Source of the DNA: Ceratobasidium sp. AG-K
Taxonomy: Eukaryota > Basidiomycota > Agaricomycetes > Cantharellales > Ceratobasidiaceae
Reading direction: 5' to 3'
Assembly: GCA_037039685.1 (NCBI GenBank)
Contig: JAWNGF010000012.1
Span: 682,001-746,000 of the forward strand
DNA length: 64,000 nt
Shown: piece by piece, positions 12,767 to 24,590 of the stretch
How positions within the stretch are numbered: the stretch's first letter is position 1
How the letters are laid out: the number at the start of each line of letters is the position of its first letter
Made by a program: the position numbers and the translations under genes
The notes under the pieces: model-generated
What the model was told of the DNA's origin: nothing
What the model saw: the letters and a program-made list of their open reading frames with translations, nothing else
Databases searched by the model: none

Positions 12767-13191
12767 TATTAGCGAGATAAATCGGTATCAAGGGCAAGGA
12801 CTCGAGCCCATCCGTATAAGTAGCACACCAACGAAAAGATCGGGCTCGATCAACCTTAAGCTCGGGATGACACGCAAGCGTGCCGAGTGGTCCGATATCG
12901 TATATGTTCAGGTGGAGGTGATGACGACATGGATTGTCATGTGATTAGTTGATAAGAGTTTGGGGTAAACAGGTTTGTGTTTACTTTCGATGGTATTGAA
13001 AACATCCTGAAACGTCATGAGATTGTACCGCGCGCATATAGGAACGCATATAGGCACGCAGCCTAAAAAACGAACCTCTCCACCAAAAATTGTTGTCTTC
13101 CAGAGCTTCTTAAATGAGCATCCTCTGTTTGTGGTTATTTGTTTGATTATACACTTTGTTAGACTGTTGAAACGTGGCCTTTACCCCAATC

Positions 13192-13821
13192 ATGCCGGCT
13201 TTGTTTGAATTGCCAGTCGAGACGATTGTCCACGTTCTGACCGTATCGGACCTACGCACTATCGCGAGATGCCAACAGGCAACTGGCTTATACTCCATTT
13301 CGCTGACCCTTCTCAACGTTCATGACCTACTTGTAGACCTGTCGCAAGATCCGCTCATTGATCGCCAACTCCTTGATCCTTGTCTATATACTCTCCATCG
13401 ACTCGCTTGGATATACCTTACCCTCTGTGCCCCGTCTTGATATCAATCTGGCCAAAAATATCGAACTGTTGCGTCGACATGTTATCACTGGACTCATTTG
13501 GACCTGCTCGAGGCAGTCGAATACCCCTTAAAGCAAGATCCCTTTATGGTCGATTCATATATTGGCGGAGTATATGTTCAACGAGGCTTCACAACCGACG
13601 AGTTCGACTACTTCCAAGAGCTTTACTTTTACCAGTTGCCGTCGAAAAATCTTGGCACAGAATATAAGCAGCGGTACTTGTGTGACTTGGGACCGTGCTC
13701 ACACTCGTTTATGATGCATCCTGAGCAAGACTTACTCGTTTTATTTGAGAAATCTGACCTCCAGACCTCTGATTCGATGCAAAAAAAAAAAGTTCAAGAC
13801 TCGCTTGAGAACAATGAGTAG
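13192..13821 (+). pseudogene. Decayed F-box-type protein copy 2
   Basis: The ATG at 13192 gives MPALFELPVETIVHVLTVSDL, an F-box-like start. The frame continues to a stop at 13438-13440. A second frame from about 13498 (LLEAVEYPLKQDP ... FDYFQELYFYQLPSKNLG) continues to 13821 and matches copy 1 closely in this part. The two halves are in different frames, and a run of 12 A near 13780 is a likely slip site. Either there is an unseen intron or the gene is broken. It is a diverged duplicate of 9987-10601, same strand, with the reductase gene between them. Confidence 0.5.
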
Positions 13822-14454
13822 CAACCAACCGCACCCAAGGTCGCTTACTTCCTCAATAAGATTTGAGTTTAATTATCAGGTTCAACACGACTGGACTCAG
13901 AATTCGTCATTACTACCTCCCATACAGGTCGCTGGTGCTCTAACTGTACATATAGTGGTGTTTTCAAGCGGGTTTCTTGACCTAGTCTCACATGGATTGT
14001 ACTTGGTATGGGACTGGCATAGGGAAGTCGAGGTCACGGTTAGTAAGACAATCTCTCGTCTCGCGATCATATGATTCTGACACATGGCCACAAAATACGA
14101 CATAGCAGATCCCTTTTGGTCCGTACCAAAACCTCTTTTTTACCCTGTTGTCGCAATCGTCAATCGTCATTCTCCGTAACAATAAAGTTCATGACACAGA
14201 ATCGGAGGAGCTGGTCCCACCAGTGCTCGATGACCTGACTCACAACACATATGTGTCGCTTGACGTCTACAGCTTTGGTCCTAACGGCAAATTGTCCAAT
14301 CCTGGGCAACTAATTTCATCTTTTTGACTTTCTGGGTTGGCTCACGTATCGTAATAGTCAATGGGCGGACTAAGCCAGGATAACAACAGCACGTAAGTCC
14401 CCAGAGCGACTGTAAGGTTTCTTAACCTCGAGCGACGCTATTCAAATGTTGCAT
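13822..14454. other. Intergenic region
   Basis: Contains the 3' flank of the F-box copy and the 3' flank of RPAP1. No gene recognised. Confidence 0.4.
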
Positions 14455-17400
14455 TTATCCATTATATACATATTCAATTCGACTGCGAACGCGATCCCCA
14501 CACAATGAAACCGCCCACTCCAACCTCTGGGTTCTACGAGCTTGATCTAATCCTCGCCCTTCGTAACACGCCGGATAGGGCACTAAATTCCACTGGTCCT
14601 GTTCATACAGCGTCACGGCACTGAATAGCGCTGGTCCAGCCTGATGAACCAGCGCGCCGATGATCATTCGCGTACGATCCTTGTCCTTTGCGGTCATCTC
14701 GTCCTCGGGTCTGTGAAGATCGGGCCAGAGGCTAGTAGCGACGTGATGCACCGCGACGAATCGCAAGAATCCCTGTACTCCACCCTTCATGAGCGCCTTG
14801 AGGTACCATCCAATCATCTCGCCGTCTCGCTCGCGCGGCCAGATCCACTCGTGGACTGAATCGCCCGGCACGTCCGGGGCTTCGGTTTGAATAGAGCGAA
14901 GAACGTGTCCATAGTCTCCCCACACGAGTCGCCGATAGTCGACCGCGTAGTTCGTGCTAAGCGGGGGAAGAAGCACGCGTGCAAAGAGCGGGTGCGCAAA
15001 CGAGACTGCATCGTACAGCCCGACGAGATCCGTGTAAAACTGGTAAAACGGCTGTCCAGCTAGGTGCCGACTCGCGGCTATTTCGAGTGGAGCCGGTCCT
15101 GTTCGTTTGGGCCTAGGATTCGGACCCAGTGAGACATCGGACAAGAGAGAGGCCATCAACCGTTCGACCTCTGGGTCACGGAAGATTTCAGAAGACGAGT
15201 CGTCGTGAGGTTGATCGTGCTCGAGCATAAAAACGCGCATACACCCAAACACAACTTCCGCGCTGGTCAAAGGGATGTTGAAAGAATCGCCGACGACGTT
15301 CTGGCGGGCAGAGGTGAGGGCAAGCACAGTGCGAACCACCTCGACTTCGTCCGAGTTCCATTCTTTCGGCAGCGCCTGAAATACGGGTGACGTGCCTGAT
15401 CGTAAGAGGTGGTCGAGCGGTTGCAACGTCCAATCGTTTGGAGCAGGGAGCCCGTACGATTTCCCATGGAGACTGGAGCGCGAGGGGAGAAGCTGGGTCG
15501 TAACATGCGATACAGAAACAGCCGATGGGAAAAGAGGGGATACAATATGCTCAGAATCGGGTTGCAGCTCGTGGAGAAGGAACGGCATGAGCGCGTCCCA
15601 GGAGGCTTTCGCTAGATATTTAGATACATGACTCATACTGGGCTCGCCGGCGATTATGACTCCGATTTGTTGGACAAGTCGAGCTGCGATATCCGCACAC
15701 GAAGGGTTCAGTCGGCGAAGAGTAATAAACGCCAATTGGAGCCAGGCTGGTTTCTCGAGGTGGCCGAGTCTTTGGGCCAAGAGAAGGTAATTTCCCAAGC
15801 AGAGTGCGAGGCTTGTGAAGCGACTGTATGCGTAGGGTGAATTCGACGCCGAAAAATAAACCGAATCCCACAAAGGATTGGTCGCGAGCGTATTCATCGA
15901 CTTGGATATCTCATCCAACGGCAGGCCAAGCGGCGAACTAGGGGGCTGCGTATCACCCGGAGATAATAACGCAAGGTCGAGTCGAAGAGCCGAACACAAT
16001 ACCAAAGCATCGTCCGCCACCCCATCCAACTCCCGTTGGCCGACCCGAGCCACCGCAGACTCGATCGCCTGCCGAATCTTGCCGCCCCGGAAAACGGGTT
16101 TCAAAGCCGCAGTGAGGCGCTCTCGTTCCGCCGCACCACCCCGAACGCTATTCACAGTCGCCCCGTCGAGCCACGCGATCAACGCGTTCCACACTTCTGG
16201 CACCGCATCGTCCAGCGCAAATGGGAGCGTATCTTCCCCCCAACCCCATCCCTCGACCTGAGACCATAAGATCTCGTGCGGAGGATTTGTTGAGTGAGGA
16301 TCCGTCGCACACGCAATCCACACCGCCCGAAGCCGCATCCAGCTCTTTATCAGAGCCAGATCACGGCGGGTCCGAACGTATTGGGAGAGGGCGTCAAAAG
16401 AGGCCGCGGCGGTCGTCGCAATATGCGCATATAGCCCATAACGACCGAGAGTGGTGTACAGATCGATCGAGCGTGGCGACGAGTAGAGCAGGCGGGACGT
16501 CGGATGGAGGTAGGACAGCTACAAAACGGAGTAGAGTATCGGTAGGATCCAGGAGTTTATTGGCATTTTGTCGAGACGACCGGGCGAGAATCTCCAGCAA
16601 ACGAATCGCGCGAACATCGGGCTGGTCCTCGGCAGACTCGGAATCAGGATACGGCGAGCCAGAGAGCACAAACAAGCGCATAACCTCGGCCACCAACCCA
16701 TGCGTCTCCATAATCGCCGACGCCCACGACACCGACTGGCGCCCAAGCCTGACGAGAACCTCCAACAGCCGCCCAAGCACACTCCTCGGCAATACCCGTG
16801 CAGCGAGCTGTCGCGTAATCGTACCCAACATGACGTCCATCGGCAGATCATCGACCACGTCCATCTCGCTTTGCCTCGGTTCGCGGAGCCTCCAGGGTAC
16901 GATGTAATTCGAAGGCATGACGTCCATGTTCTGGCTCTCGGTGCGTAACGTGAGCTCCACATTGCCAACGGGGATCTCATGGTCCCAGATGACGAGCGCT
17001 GCGTAGAGGACGTCGATTGCGCGGGTTCCGACCGCTCCGCGTTCGCCTAGTGCGGCTGTGGCCGATTCAATCACGAGTTTTCGGAGGTCTGCGGCTGCGA
17101 GCACAACCTGGCTCTCATCGGGTTGAGGAGTACCCCTCGCGTCGGGCACGCGTCTCTTGCCTTCGCCAAACTCTCCCTCGTCAAGGAGCAAAACGCGGGG
17201 AAACCACGCCCGCAACTGACTCTTGCTGACCCGTGCAGTCAAGCGTGCGAGCGCGTCCAGGGCCATGGCACGTTGCATCGGGGCAGTGCTTCGCGCCAGG
17301 TGCAATAGTTCGCCAAGGGTGTAGCCTATCAAGAACGTAAGAATCGGTCAACGTGTGAGGCTGTGGGGTTGGCATGGGAAGCATGGGCGAAGCAGGCATG

Positions 17401-19008
17401 GGCAAAGCGTGGCCAGGAATAGCAAGCGTGGAGATGAAAAGTAGCGTGGCAAACACGTGGTTCAGACGAGAAAGGAGCGAGGGGGAATAAAAAAGATTAA
17501 TCTAGATTTAAACTGTCATGATAGCACAGCATCAAAACGTGGAGCGGGCATTGCACATTTTGACAGAAAAAGGAAAAACAACACATAGTGATACAGCCCG
17601 AAAGAAACGCATAGCCAACCATTACAACACACCACCCATTACAACGCGCCACCCGGTTACAATGCAGCCTTCCATGATACAGCAGCCGCCACACCGACAC
17701 ACACAGCCCCCACGCCTGCCTTGCACGCCCAAACCCAAACCGAACCCGATTTTTGCTTACCTGCGCTCGTTCGGGCATTGTGATGCAACCCATCGTGCAC
17801 GGGCATTTCCTTGCCCACCTCGCGCGGGATCGGCGTCCCCGCCAAATTAAACCTCGTACCCGCGCCCTCGCCTGCTTTTTCACCGAGGTACGCATAATCG
17901 CTCGTAACAGGCGTATCCGGAATCTCGGGAAGATCAGCGATCCATTCCAAGTTCGGGTTATTCGCCGACTCGTTGGGAAAGTATTGCCGCCGGATCGCCT
18001 CGGGTGTGGCATTGTCGAGCGGACTGAGCGCTGGGAACGCGACCCCGGGAGGCTTGAGGCCAGTCGAGGCGAGATTAGGGCCTGTCGAGAGTTTGAGGTC
18101 AGGCGGAGAGGCGGTAGGGGTGGCGTCGGGGTCGAGTTTGCCCTTCCATTGGACCTTGGGCACGTCCTCTCCGCTCTCGGTCGGTGGAAGTTCGATTCCC
18201 AACGGCGCTCGTTTGGGCGAGGTGGGCGCTGAAGGGTAGGTGAACACGTCCCGAGGTGTGACCTCGGCGAAACGCACTGCCGGAGTACTCAACCCGCTCG
18301 GGGCACGCGAACTCCCAGTGACTGACCCACGGCGAGACAAGACCGGACGAGGAGGCGAGGCTACGCGATGTTGAGGGTTGTGCACTGGCAGAATGGGTGC
18401 CGAGGGATGAACAGGGGGAACAGACTCTTCGTCTGTAATCTCTTCAATCGTGGGAGAAGTCGGGACTGGAGAGTACGTAAATCTCAAGTATAGACAGCCA
18501 GGACAAACGTACCTGATCGAGGTTTCGAGTCCTTGGCGCGACCGAGGACTTCAGCGAGCTTTGCGAGGTCGCCGAATTTAGAGCTCAATTCACGCAGCTC
18601 GTCTTCGCGTTCTTCAGTCGACATTTCCGCCACACGACGCGCATTCTCGGCTTCCATTGTCGAGCGCCAATTCGGGTCAGGGGCAGACTCAGTATCGATG
18701 GGCGTAAGTTCAGGCGTAGATTCAGCAAGTTCAGCAGCTTCAGTGGCCTCGGTAGGTCGAGTAGACAAGACGATGGGAACGCCATCCTTCAAAGGCCGTG
18801 CAGCCTCCCTGTTCTGGCGAAAAGCGCTCTTGCGCTGCCGTTGGGACCTAGTACACGTTAGCAGACATCGTCAAAGCGAGATGAGACCTGCCTGTGGGCT
18901 GCAGCCGGGAAGCCAGTCTTGGGATCGGCCGAGACGGGAAAGGGAGTTAGGGAGGTCGTATCAGTGCCACCCCGGCGTACGCTCGACGATAGATCCAACG
19001 AGGGACAT
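14455..19008 (-). CDS. RPAP1: RNA polymerase II-associated protein 1 (RPAP1/Rba50)
   Basis: Conserved factor for assembly and nuclear delivery of RNA polymerase II. ATG at 19008 (MSLVGSIVER). Exon 2 (18847-18513) carries the RPAP1 N-terminal block (AAHRSQRQRKSAFRQNREA, later ENARRVAEMSTEEREDEL). The next exon (about 18480-17761) is Pro/Ser-rich and ends with the conserved VHDGLHHN box. A 435 bp intron, long for this genome, leads to the exon from 17325 that opens with the RPAP1 C-terminal block YTLGELLHLARST and runs to the stop at 14455. Intron 1 uses a GC donor (acag|gcaggt). Oddities: a frame mismatch near a CCCC run at 18970-18973; an extra base in AAAA at 16396-16399 that cuts the long C-terminal frame in two; and possibly a third at the 18513 junction. 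The gene is expected to be needed for growth, so these look like sequence errors. About 1,340 residues. Confidence 0.88.
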
Positions 19009-19616
19009 GATGCCTTATTCAATTAGCGGAAAGGAGCTGATTCGAAAGTGGTCGAGGAGGGAAGACCATAGAGGGGGGCACGAACTAAGGCAAGTCACGG
19101 AATAGAGACTATAAGCCGCACCTAAAAGGCGTGGTCGTCGTCGAGCTTAAGCGGAGATTGCCATTACGTCGTCCTTATGTCAGCCCTAAATTGGTCTGGT
19201 CCTCAACTGACGAGCACTGGGGACCGGCAATCCCATAGTACACGTAAGCTTTTGATGGGGCATGCGGTTGGGCAGGTTTTGAGTAATAACCAATTCTCAC
19301 GCTCATTTCAATGGGATACCGTTCTGCAGCCCGAAAGAGTGAGATTCGGGTCATATATGCTGTACCTAATTAAACAAAAAATTGCCCAGTGGGCATCGAC
19401 TGGTGAATATACTCCGTTTCCGCTCTGGTGCGGCCAATGTGAACATAAACAGCAGAAATACCCTTCGCAAAAAAATATTCAAACCAGTCGTTGCCCTCTA
19501 TATGCTATATATGCACCGTCAAACTTGTCAGATTTGTTAAAATGAAGTTGTCGCGGGCTGCGGAGTGTTTGGGATGAATCTGGTGTTTTCATGCAAATTC
19601 TAGCATGATGACCGCT
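19009..19616. other. Intergenic region between RPAP1 and the disrupted gene
   Basis: Divergent promoter region. An open frame at 19177-19545 shows no recognisable motif and is not called. Confidence 0.4.
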
Positions 19617-19625
19617 TATATAAGC
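19617..19625 (+). promoter_or_regulatory. TATA box of the disrupted gene
   Basis: TTATATAAG lies 72 bp before the ATG at 19697. A C/T- and A/C-rich leader, typical of fungal 5' UTRs, fills the space between. Confidence 0.5.
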
Positions 19626-19824
19626 TGGCAGGCTCAGTCCCCCAGCGACACTTCTCTATTTCCACCACCACCTCACCGGTGCTGTCATCCTGATTAATGG
19701 CAAAATACAACACACGCCCAAGGAAAGGTCGATTAGCTCGACAGAAAGCAGCACATACTCGGACGCGATTGCCTTCCGGGTGCTTTCAAGGAGGTCCGAA
19801 CGACGCCGTTGACTTGGAGATTGG

Positions 19825-19829
19825 CAGTT
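19825..19829. repeat. Target-site duplication, left copy
   Basis: CAGTT directly before the left LTR matches CAGTT directly after the right LTR (27058-27062), the 5 bp duplication typical of Ty3-type integrases. Confidence 0.9.
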
Positions 19830-20284
19830 TGTCGTAAGCTTCTTCTTGGTGGCTATGAGGCAAGCCGCGATGGAGAGTGGACGGCACTAAGACCTAAGTG
19901 ACCTCTTGAACCGCAACACACTTAAGTGTCTGTAGGCTCTTGAGGGTAGGGGTGGTTCTGAGTGTCACTCAAAGGGATGTTTAGACAAGACAAAACAAGC
20001 TGGGGTTGCCAGGCTTGTTGGTCCTCTATATATATTCAAGAAGTGGCCGAGTCATACAGAGCGCAGCCACATGAGTCACAGCAGTCAACCAGTCAGGAGT
20101 GTCCATGTGAGTCATGCTGTATGAACAGACATGACTCGTACAAAGCACAGCCGCGTTACACAATGTAACAGAATAACCACAAGAAGGTGGCAACGCGGCA
20201 AACAGAAACGGGAACGTAACACAAAAGAGAAGACAGGCGGGCGAGACACAGGGCGAGTCTGATGGAGTGAGCTGGCTCACGACA
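19830..20284 (-). repeat. 3' LTR (455 bp)
   Basis: Begins TGTCGT and ends ACGACA, a 6 bp inverted terminal repeat with TG...CA ends. It equals the right LTR except for two substitutions near its right end (gcgagtctg here, gtgagtccg in the other copy). Confidence 0.97.
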
Positions 20285-20297
20285 TTACTCCCCCCTT
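20285..20297 (-). promoter_or_regulatory. Polypurine tract
   Basis: On the element strand the sequence taaggggggagtaa directly precedes the 3' LTR. This is the expected place and composition for the plus-strand primer. Confidence 0.7.
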
Positions 20298-20325
20298 AGA
20301 GTCCGTTTGGGGGACCTGAACGGAC

Positions 20326-21090
20326 CTACTGCACTGCACAGTCCTTTTCCTTCTTCAGCATATATTCTTCCAACCCCTCCTCGTCCTCCAGGGTAAGGTT
20401 GATCGGGTTGAAGGTGGTATTTCCCGGTTCGTCCGAGAACTTCTCCCATTCTTCCCAAGTCTCCTCCTTCGTCCAGTCCGCCTTGGACCAGTCCAAAACC
20501 CTTTCCTGAGCCTCCACAAACTCCTTGTCCCATTGTCGCACGTCCGGCTCCGTCTCCTTCCATGCTGACACGTCCACTTCCTCCCACTTCCACCAGTTTG
20601 GCGCCCATTCGAACTTCTCCTTCTGGTACCTTCCCCTTTCCAGCTTCCAGTCACTCAGGTCCCTTTCGTAGTTGGCGTCCCAGGCGTCGTTCCACCGTGG
20701 TCGCAACGTTGGTTGCCTTCCGTCGTACCCTGGTACCCACTTGCTTGAGTATGCCCCTTCTTGTCCCCATTCGACAACTCCAAGCATGTGGGTGGATAGC
20801 AGGACCACTTCTGACACTTGGAAGGCCGCGCATCCTTGGCAGACGAAAATGTCTTTTCTTGCGAGTTGCATTTTTGTCGGCCATTTTTTGCCGACCCACT
20901 GGAATTCACCCAAGTCTGAGTGGAGAACGTTGTCCGACGCCCTAAAGTGCATTCTCCCTGAGCTTTGCTGGGACCTTTTGAAGACGTAGAGAGCGGCTCC
21001 GGCGTCAAGGATTCGCGCCGTAGCGAACGCTGGTCCGTCCAGGACGCGGGTGAGGTTGTTGACGATAGTGGAGCGGGAGACGGCAGGCAT
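20326..21090 (-). CDS. Extra retrotransposon ORF (ORF3), Trp-rich, unknown function
   Basis: An intact 254-codon frame from ATG 21090, between the end of pol and the 3' LTR, on the element strand. It encodes an N-terminal part with a CxxC (VCQGCAAF) and a very Trp- and Glu-rich C-terminal half (about 17 Trp in all; WAPNWWKW, WEEWEKF). There is no signal peptide or membrane segment, so it is not a typical envelope protein. It overlaps, in another frame, the 3' continuation of the chromodomain frame. Position matches env or accessory ORFs of other Ty3 elements. How it would be translated (subgenomic RNA or reinitiation) is unknown. Confidence 0.7.
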   Translation of the reverse strand: MPAVSRSTIVNNLTRVLDGPAFATARILDAGAALYVFKRSQQSSGRMHFRASDNVLHSDLGEFQWVGKKWPTKMQLARKDIFVCQGCAAFQVSEVVLLSTHMLGVVEWGQEGAYSSKWVPGYDGRQPTLRPRWNDAWDANYERDLSDWKLERGRYQKEKFEWAPNWWKWEEVDVSAWKETEPDVRQWDKEFVEAQERVLDWSKADWTKEETWEEWEKFSDEPGNTTFNPINLTLEDEEGLEEYMLKKEKDCAVQ

Positions 21091-24000
21091 CTTGGAGAGC
21101 AGAAAAGGTTTAGTGAGTTAAGAGCGGAGTGAAGCTTGGAGTAGTAGCAAGTTTTGCAAGTGATACTACTGGTTTCGCCCCCTCTCCCTTTTATCTTCCC
21201 TGGAGTGTAGTTAGATGGCGTGGGAGCCTCGGGGTGTCGGTGTAGAAGATCCTTGATGATCTTTGAAAGGTGACCAAAATCTTCCACCCTTTGTTCTGTG
21301 TCTTCTTCACTTCCATAGCCCTTCCATCTGACCCTGTAAAAAAGACCGTCCTTTGTTTCTTTCCAGTCCAAAATCTTCTCTACTTCGTATTCTTCTTCTC
21401 CTTCTTCTGTTATGATCGGCGGTGGTCAGGGTTGGTTACGGCTGAATTCAGTGTCTCCTTTGTAAGGGCTGAGCAACTCGATGTGGAAGACAGGATGCAC
21501 CCTCATTGTTGCCGGCAAATCAAGTTCGTAAGCGTGTGACCCTATCTGTCGCTTCACAACAAATGGTCCGTGCTTTTTGTTGTCCAGTTTCTTTGAAGGT
21601 CTTTTTGTTTGAATGTTTTTTCCCAGCAGCCACACTAGATCTCCTTCTTGGTACTCATTCTTTGGTTCTTCTTCTGGAAGCCTTTGGGTTTCCATTGATG
21701 CAATTGCTTCGTCGTGGATTTTACGCCATTTTCCTGTGATGTTGTTTGCTTCAGGAACTGTTGATTCTTCTGCAGATATGTTCCACAGTGGTTCCCTCCC
21801 GTAGACAATTTCGAAAGGGGAGCTACCTGTTACGCGGTGCTTTTGTAGATTATAGCTGAACTCCGCAATTGGTAACAAGTCCGCCCAATCATCCTGCCGG
21901 TAGTTGACGAACGATCGCAGCCAGCCTTCCATCCATTGGTTGATCCTTTCCGTTATTCCATCTGTTTGGGGGTGGTACGCAGTACTGAAACCTGGGCTAG
22001 TTCCAATTTTCTCATAAATGGCTTTCATAAGTTTGGAATTGAAAGTAGTTCCTCGGTCTGAGATAGTGCTTTTTGGAAAACCGTGCAACTTCCAAACATT
22101 TGTGATGAAGAGATTTGCAAGGTCGCTTGCTGTGTGAGATTCCTTGCAGGGTATGAAGTGCGCCATTCTTGAGAATCGGTCCACCACTACTAAGATGCTA
22201 TCTGACCCCCTGGATTTTGGCAACTTCACCACGAAGTCGAATGCTATGTCTTCCCACGGTCCTTTTGGAATCTCCAGAGGCTTGATTGGGACTATGGACT
22301 TCGATCCCTTTGTCCGTTGGCAGGTCTCGCATGATTCCACGTATCTGTTTATGCTCTGCTTCATTCCTGGCCAGAAGTATCTTCTTGATATTAGTTCCAG
22401 AGTTCTAGCCTGTCCTTGATGTCCTGCAATTTTTGAATCGTGATGAGCTCGCATGACGGCTAGTCTGGATTCCTTATCCTCCGGTACGTAGATCCTTCCC
22501 TTAAACCATAATAGTCCTTCCTTGAAATCATAGTCTTTTGCGCTGTGTTGTAGGGCTTTTGGTAACGTTTCCCTTGACTTGCAGATTTCTTTGATTCGTG
22601 CCAGTCCTTCATCTGTTTCCTGAGCCTCTTTGATAGTTTCTATGATGTTCGTGTCAACTTGTCCCATAAATCCCTTAAACCTTTCGGCAGATATCATAAC
22701 TTGTTCAGGTGTCGGGATATCTTCATGGTCAGACCGTCTTGACAATAGGTCCGGTTTTGATGACAGGATTCCAGGCCGATATATGATGTCAAAGTTATAG
22801 GAAGCAAGCAATTGGTGCCATCTTGCGTGTCGGCGGTTGAAGGTTTTTGCTTCCTTCCAGAACTGTAGGTTCCTATGATTGGTGTAGATGGTAATAGGTT
22901 CCTTTGTTCCTTCGAGGTAAAGCCTCCAATGTGTTAAAGATTCTATGATCGCCATAAGTTCCTTATCGTGGACGTCGTAGTTGAGCTGAGCCTCATTGAA
23001 AGATTTAGAAAGAAAAGCAATAGGGTGTAGGTAGCCATCCTCTTGTCTTTGCGACAGGATTGCTCCCATTGCTACTCCGCTTGCATCTGTTTCTAAGAAG
23101 AAGGGTTTGTCCGGGTTTGGATGGCGTAGTGTGGGCTCCTTGCTGATTTCCCTCTTTAGGGCTTCAAATGCTTCCTGCTGATCGCTTCCCCATTCCCATT
23201 TGTTCTCTTTTTTTGTTAAGGAAGTCAGGGGTTTTGCTAATCGGCTAAAATTCGGTACAAATCTTCGGTAGAAGTTTGCGAATCCTAGGAATGCTTGGAC
23301 CTGCTTGAGTGTTCTTGGTTCCTTCCACTCCTTTATTGCCTTGACCTTTTCTTCCTCCATTGAGATGCCCGAATCGCTGATTCCAAGTCCAGTATATGTC
23401 AATTTGGTGACAAAGAATTCGCATTTTGGAAGCTTTGCGAAAAGGTTTTCCTCCAGTAAGATTTTTAGCACCTGCCTGACATCCACGGTATGTTGACTTC
23501 TGTTCTTAGAGAATACTAAGATGTCGTCGATATATACTATGACACATACGTCGATGAGATCATGGAAGATGTGGTTCATATATCTTTGGAATATGGCGGG
23601 CGCGTTTTTTAGTCCAAAAGGCATGACAACATATTCGAACAGTCCTTCCTTTGTTCTGAAGGCTGTCTTCCATTCGTCCCCTTCCTTGATTCTGATGTTG
23701 TTGAAACCCATGCGTAAATTGATCTTGGAGAAAATCTTTGCGTCCTTGATCTTATCCAAGAGGTCTTCCATTAGGGGCATTGGGAATCTGTCATCCTTCG
23801 TAATGGCGTTTACTCCTCTAAGATCTTGAACAAGTCGTAGTTGCCGAACTGCCCCTGGATTCTTGGGATCGATCGGCTTTTTGACAAAGAAGCAAGGTGA
23901 TGCAATGGGTGATTTGCTTGGTCAAATTTTCCCTGCTGCCATTTCTTCATCCAAGTATTCTCTTAGTGCAATTGATTCTGCTGGAGAGAGTGGGATAGGT

Positions 24001-24590
24001 CTGGCTGGTTTCGGGAGCTCAGCTCCTTCCTTGAAGTCGATGGCACAGTCGTATGGGCGGTGATCTGGGATTCTCTTGAATTTTTCTTCGCTAAAGACGT
24101 CGGCAAATTCCTTGAATTCCTTGGGCAGGTCGTCTATTGAGGCTGTCCTTGCTTGAATGGCTTCTGCCCGCCATGATATGTGCTTTGTTTTCCAATCGAT
24201 GACAGGGTTTGATTCTTCTAACCATTCCAATCCTAGGATGAGTTTAGTCTCTCCAGTGGGCATAGCGAAGAAGATTTGTTTGAAGGTTCTTCCCTCCACT
24301 TCCAGTTCCAGCTTTGCTTTGAAACGAATTTGGTGAGAGAGCTCTTTCCCTTGGATACCAATTACTCTTCTAGGAGTGGAGAGTTCTATGAGTGGAATGT
24401 TGTTGGACCGAGCCCACGAAATGTCCAGGAAGTTCTTTGATGCTCCAGAATCAATGAGGGTAGGGATAGGTTCTGTGATTCCGGTAACGTTCGCGTAAAC
24501 AATGGTAGATTCATTTGTCGCTCTAAAGTACATTGTTTCCGTTGCCGGTTTCTTGGTCTCTCCACACACAGTTAGAGGGAGACCCCTTCT
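20655..24590 (-). pseudogene. pol: Pol polyprotein with two in-frame nonsense codons
   Basis: Lies in the -1 frame relative to gag. Domains in order: aspartic protease (LIDSGASKNF), reverse transcriptase (YIDDILVFS), RNase H, integrase zinc finger (HHDSKIAGHQG ... CETCQRTKG), integrase core (DFVVKLP, ISDRGTTF, YHPQTDGITERINQ) and a C-terminal chromodomain (YRVRWKGYGSEED). A TGA at 23922-23924 falls just before the reverse transcriptase, and a TGA at 21426-21428 between the integrase C-terminus and the chromodomain. The same frame is open with conserved sequence on both sides of each, so these are substitutions, not frameshifts. Past the chromodomain the frame stays open to 20655 without recognisable homology, so the natural pol end is unclear. 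Confidence 0.92.

Noticed and set aside
14644..17309. Many plus-strand open frames of 60-228 codons opposite RPAP1
   Set aside because: They are antisense shadows of a GC-rich conserved gene; no motif or exon structure.
19962..20280. Open frames on both strands inside the LTRs (identical copies at 26735-27089)
   Set aside because: They lie within the LTR U3/R/U5 and are duplicated only because the LTRs are; no coding evidence.
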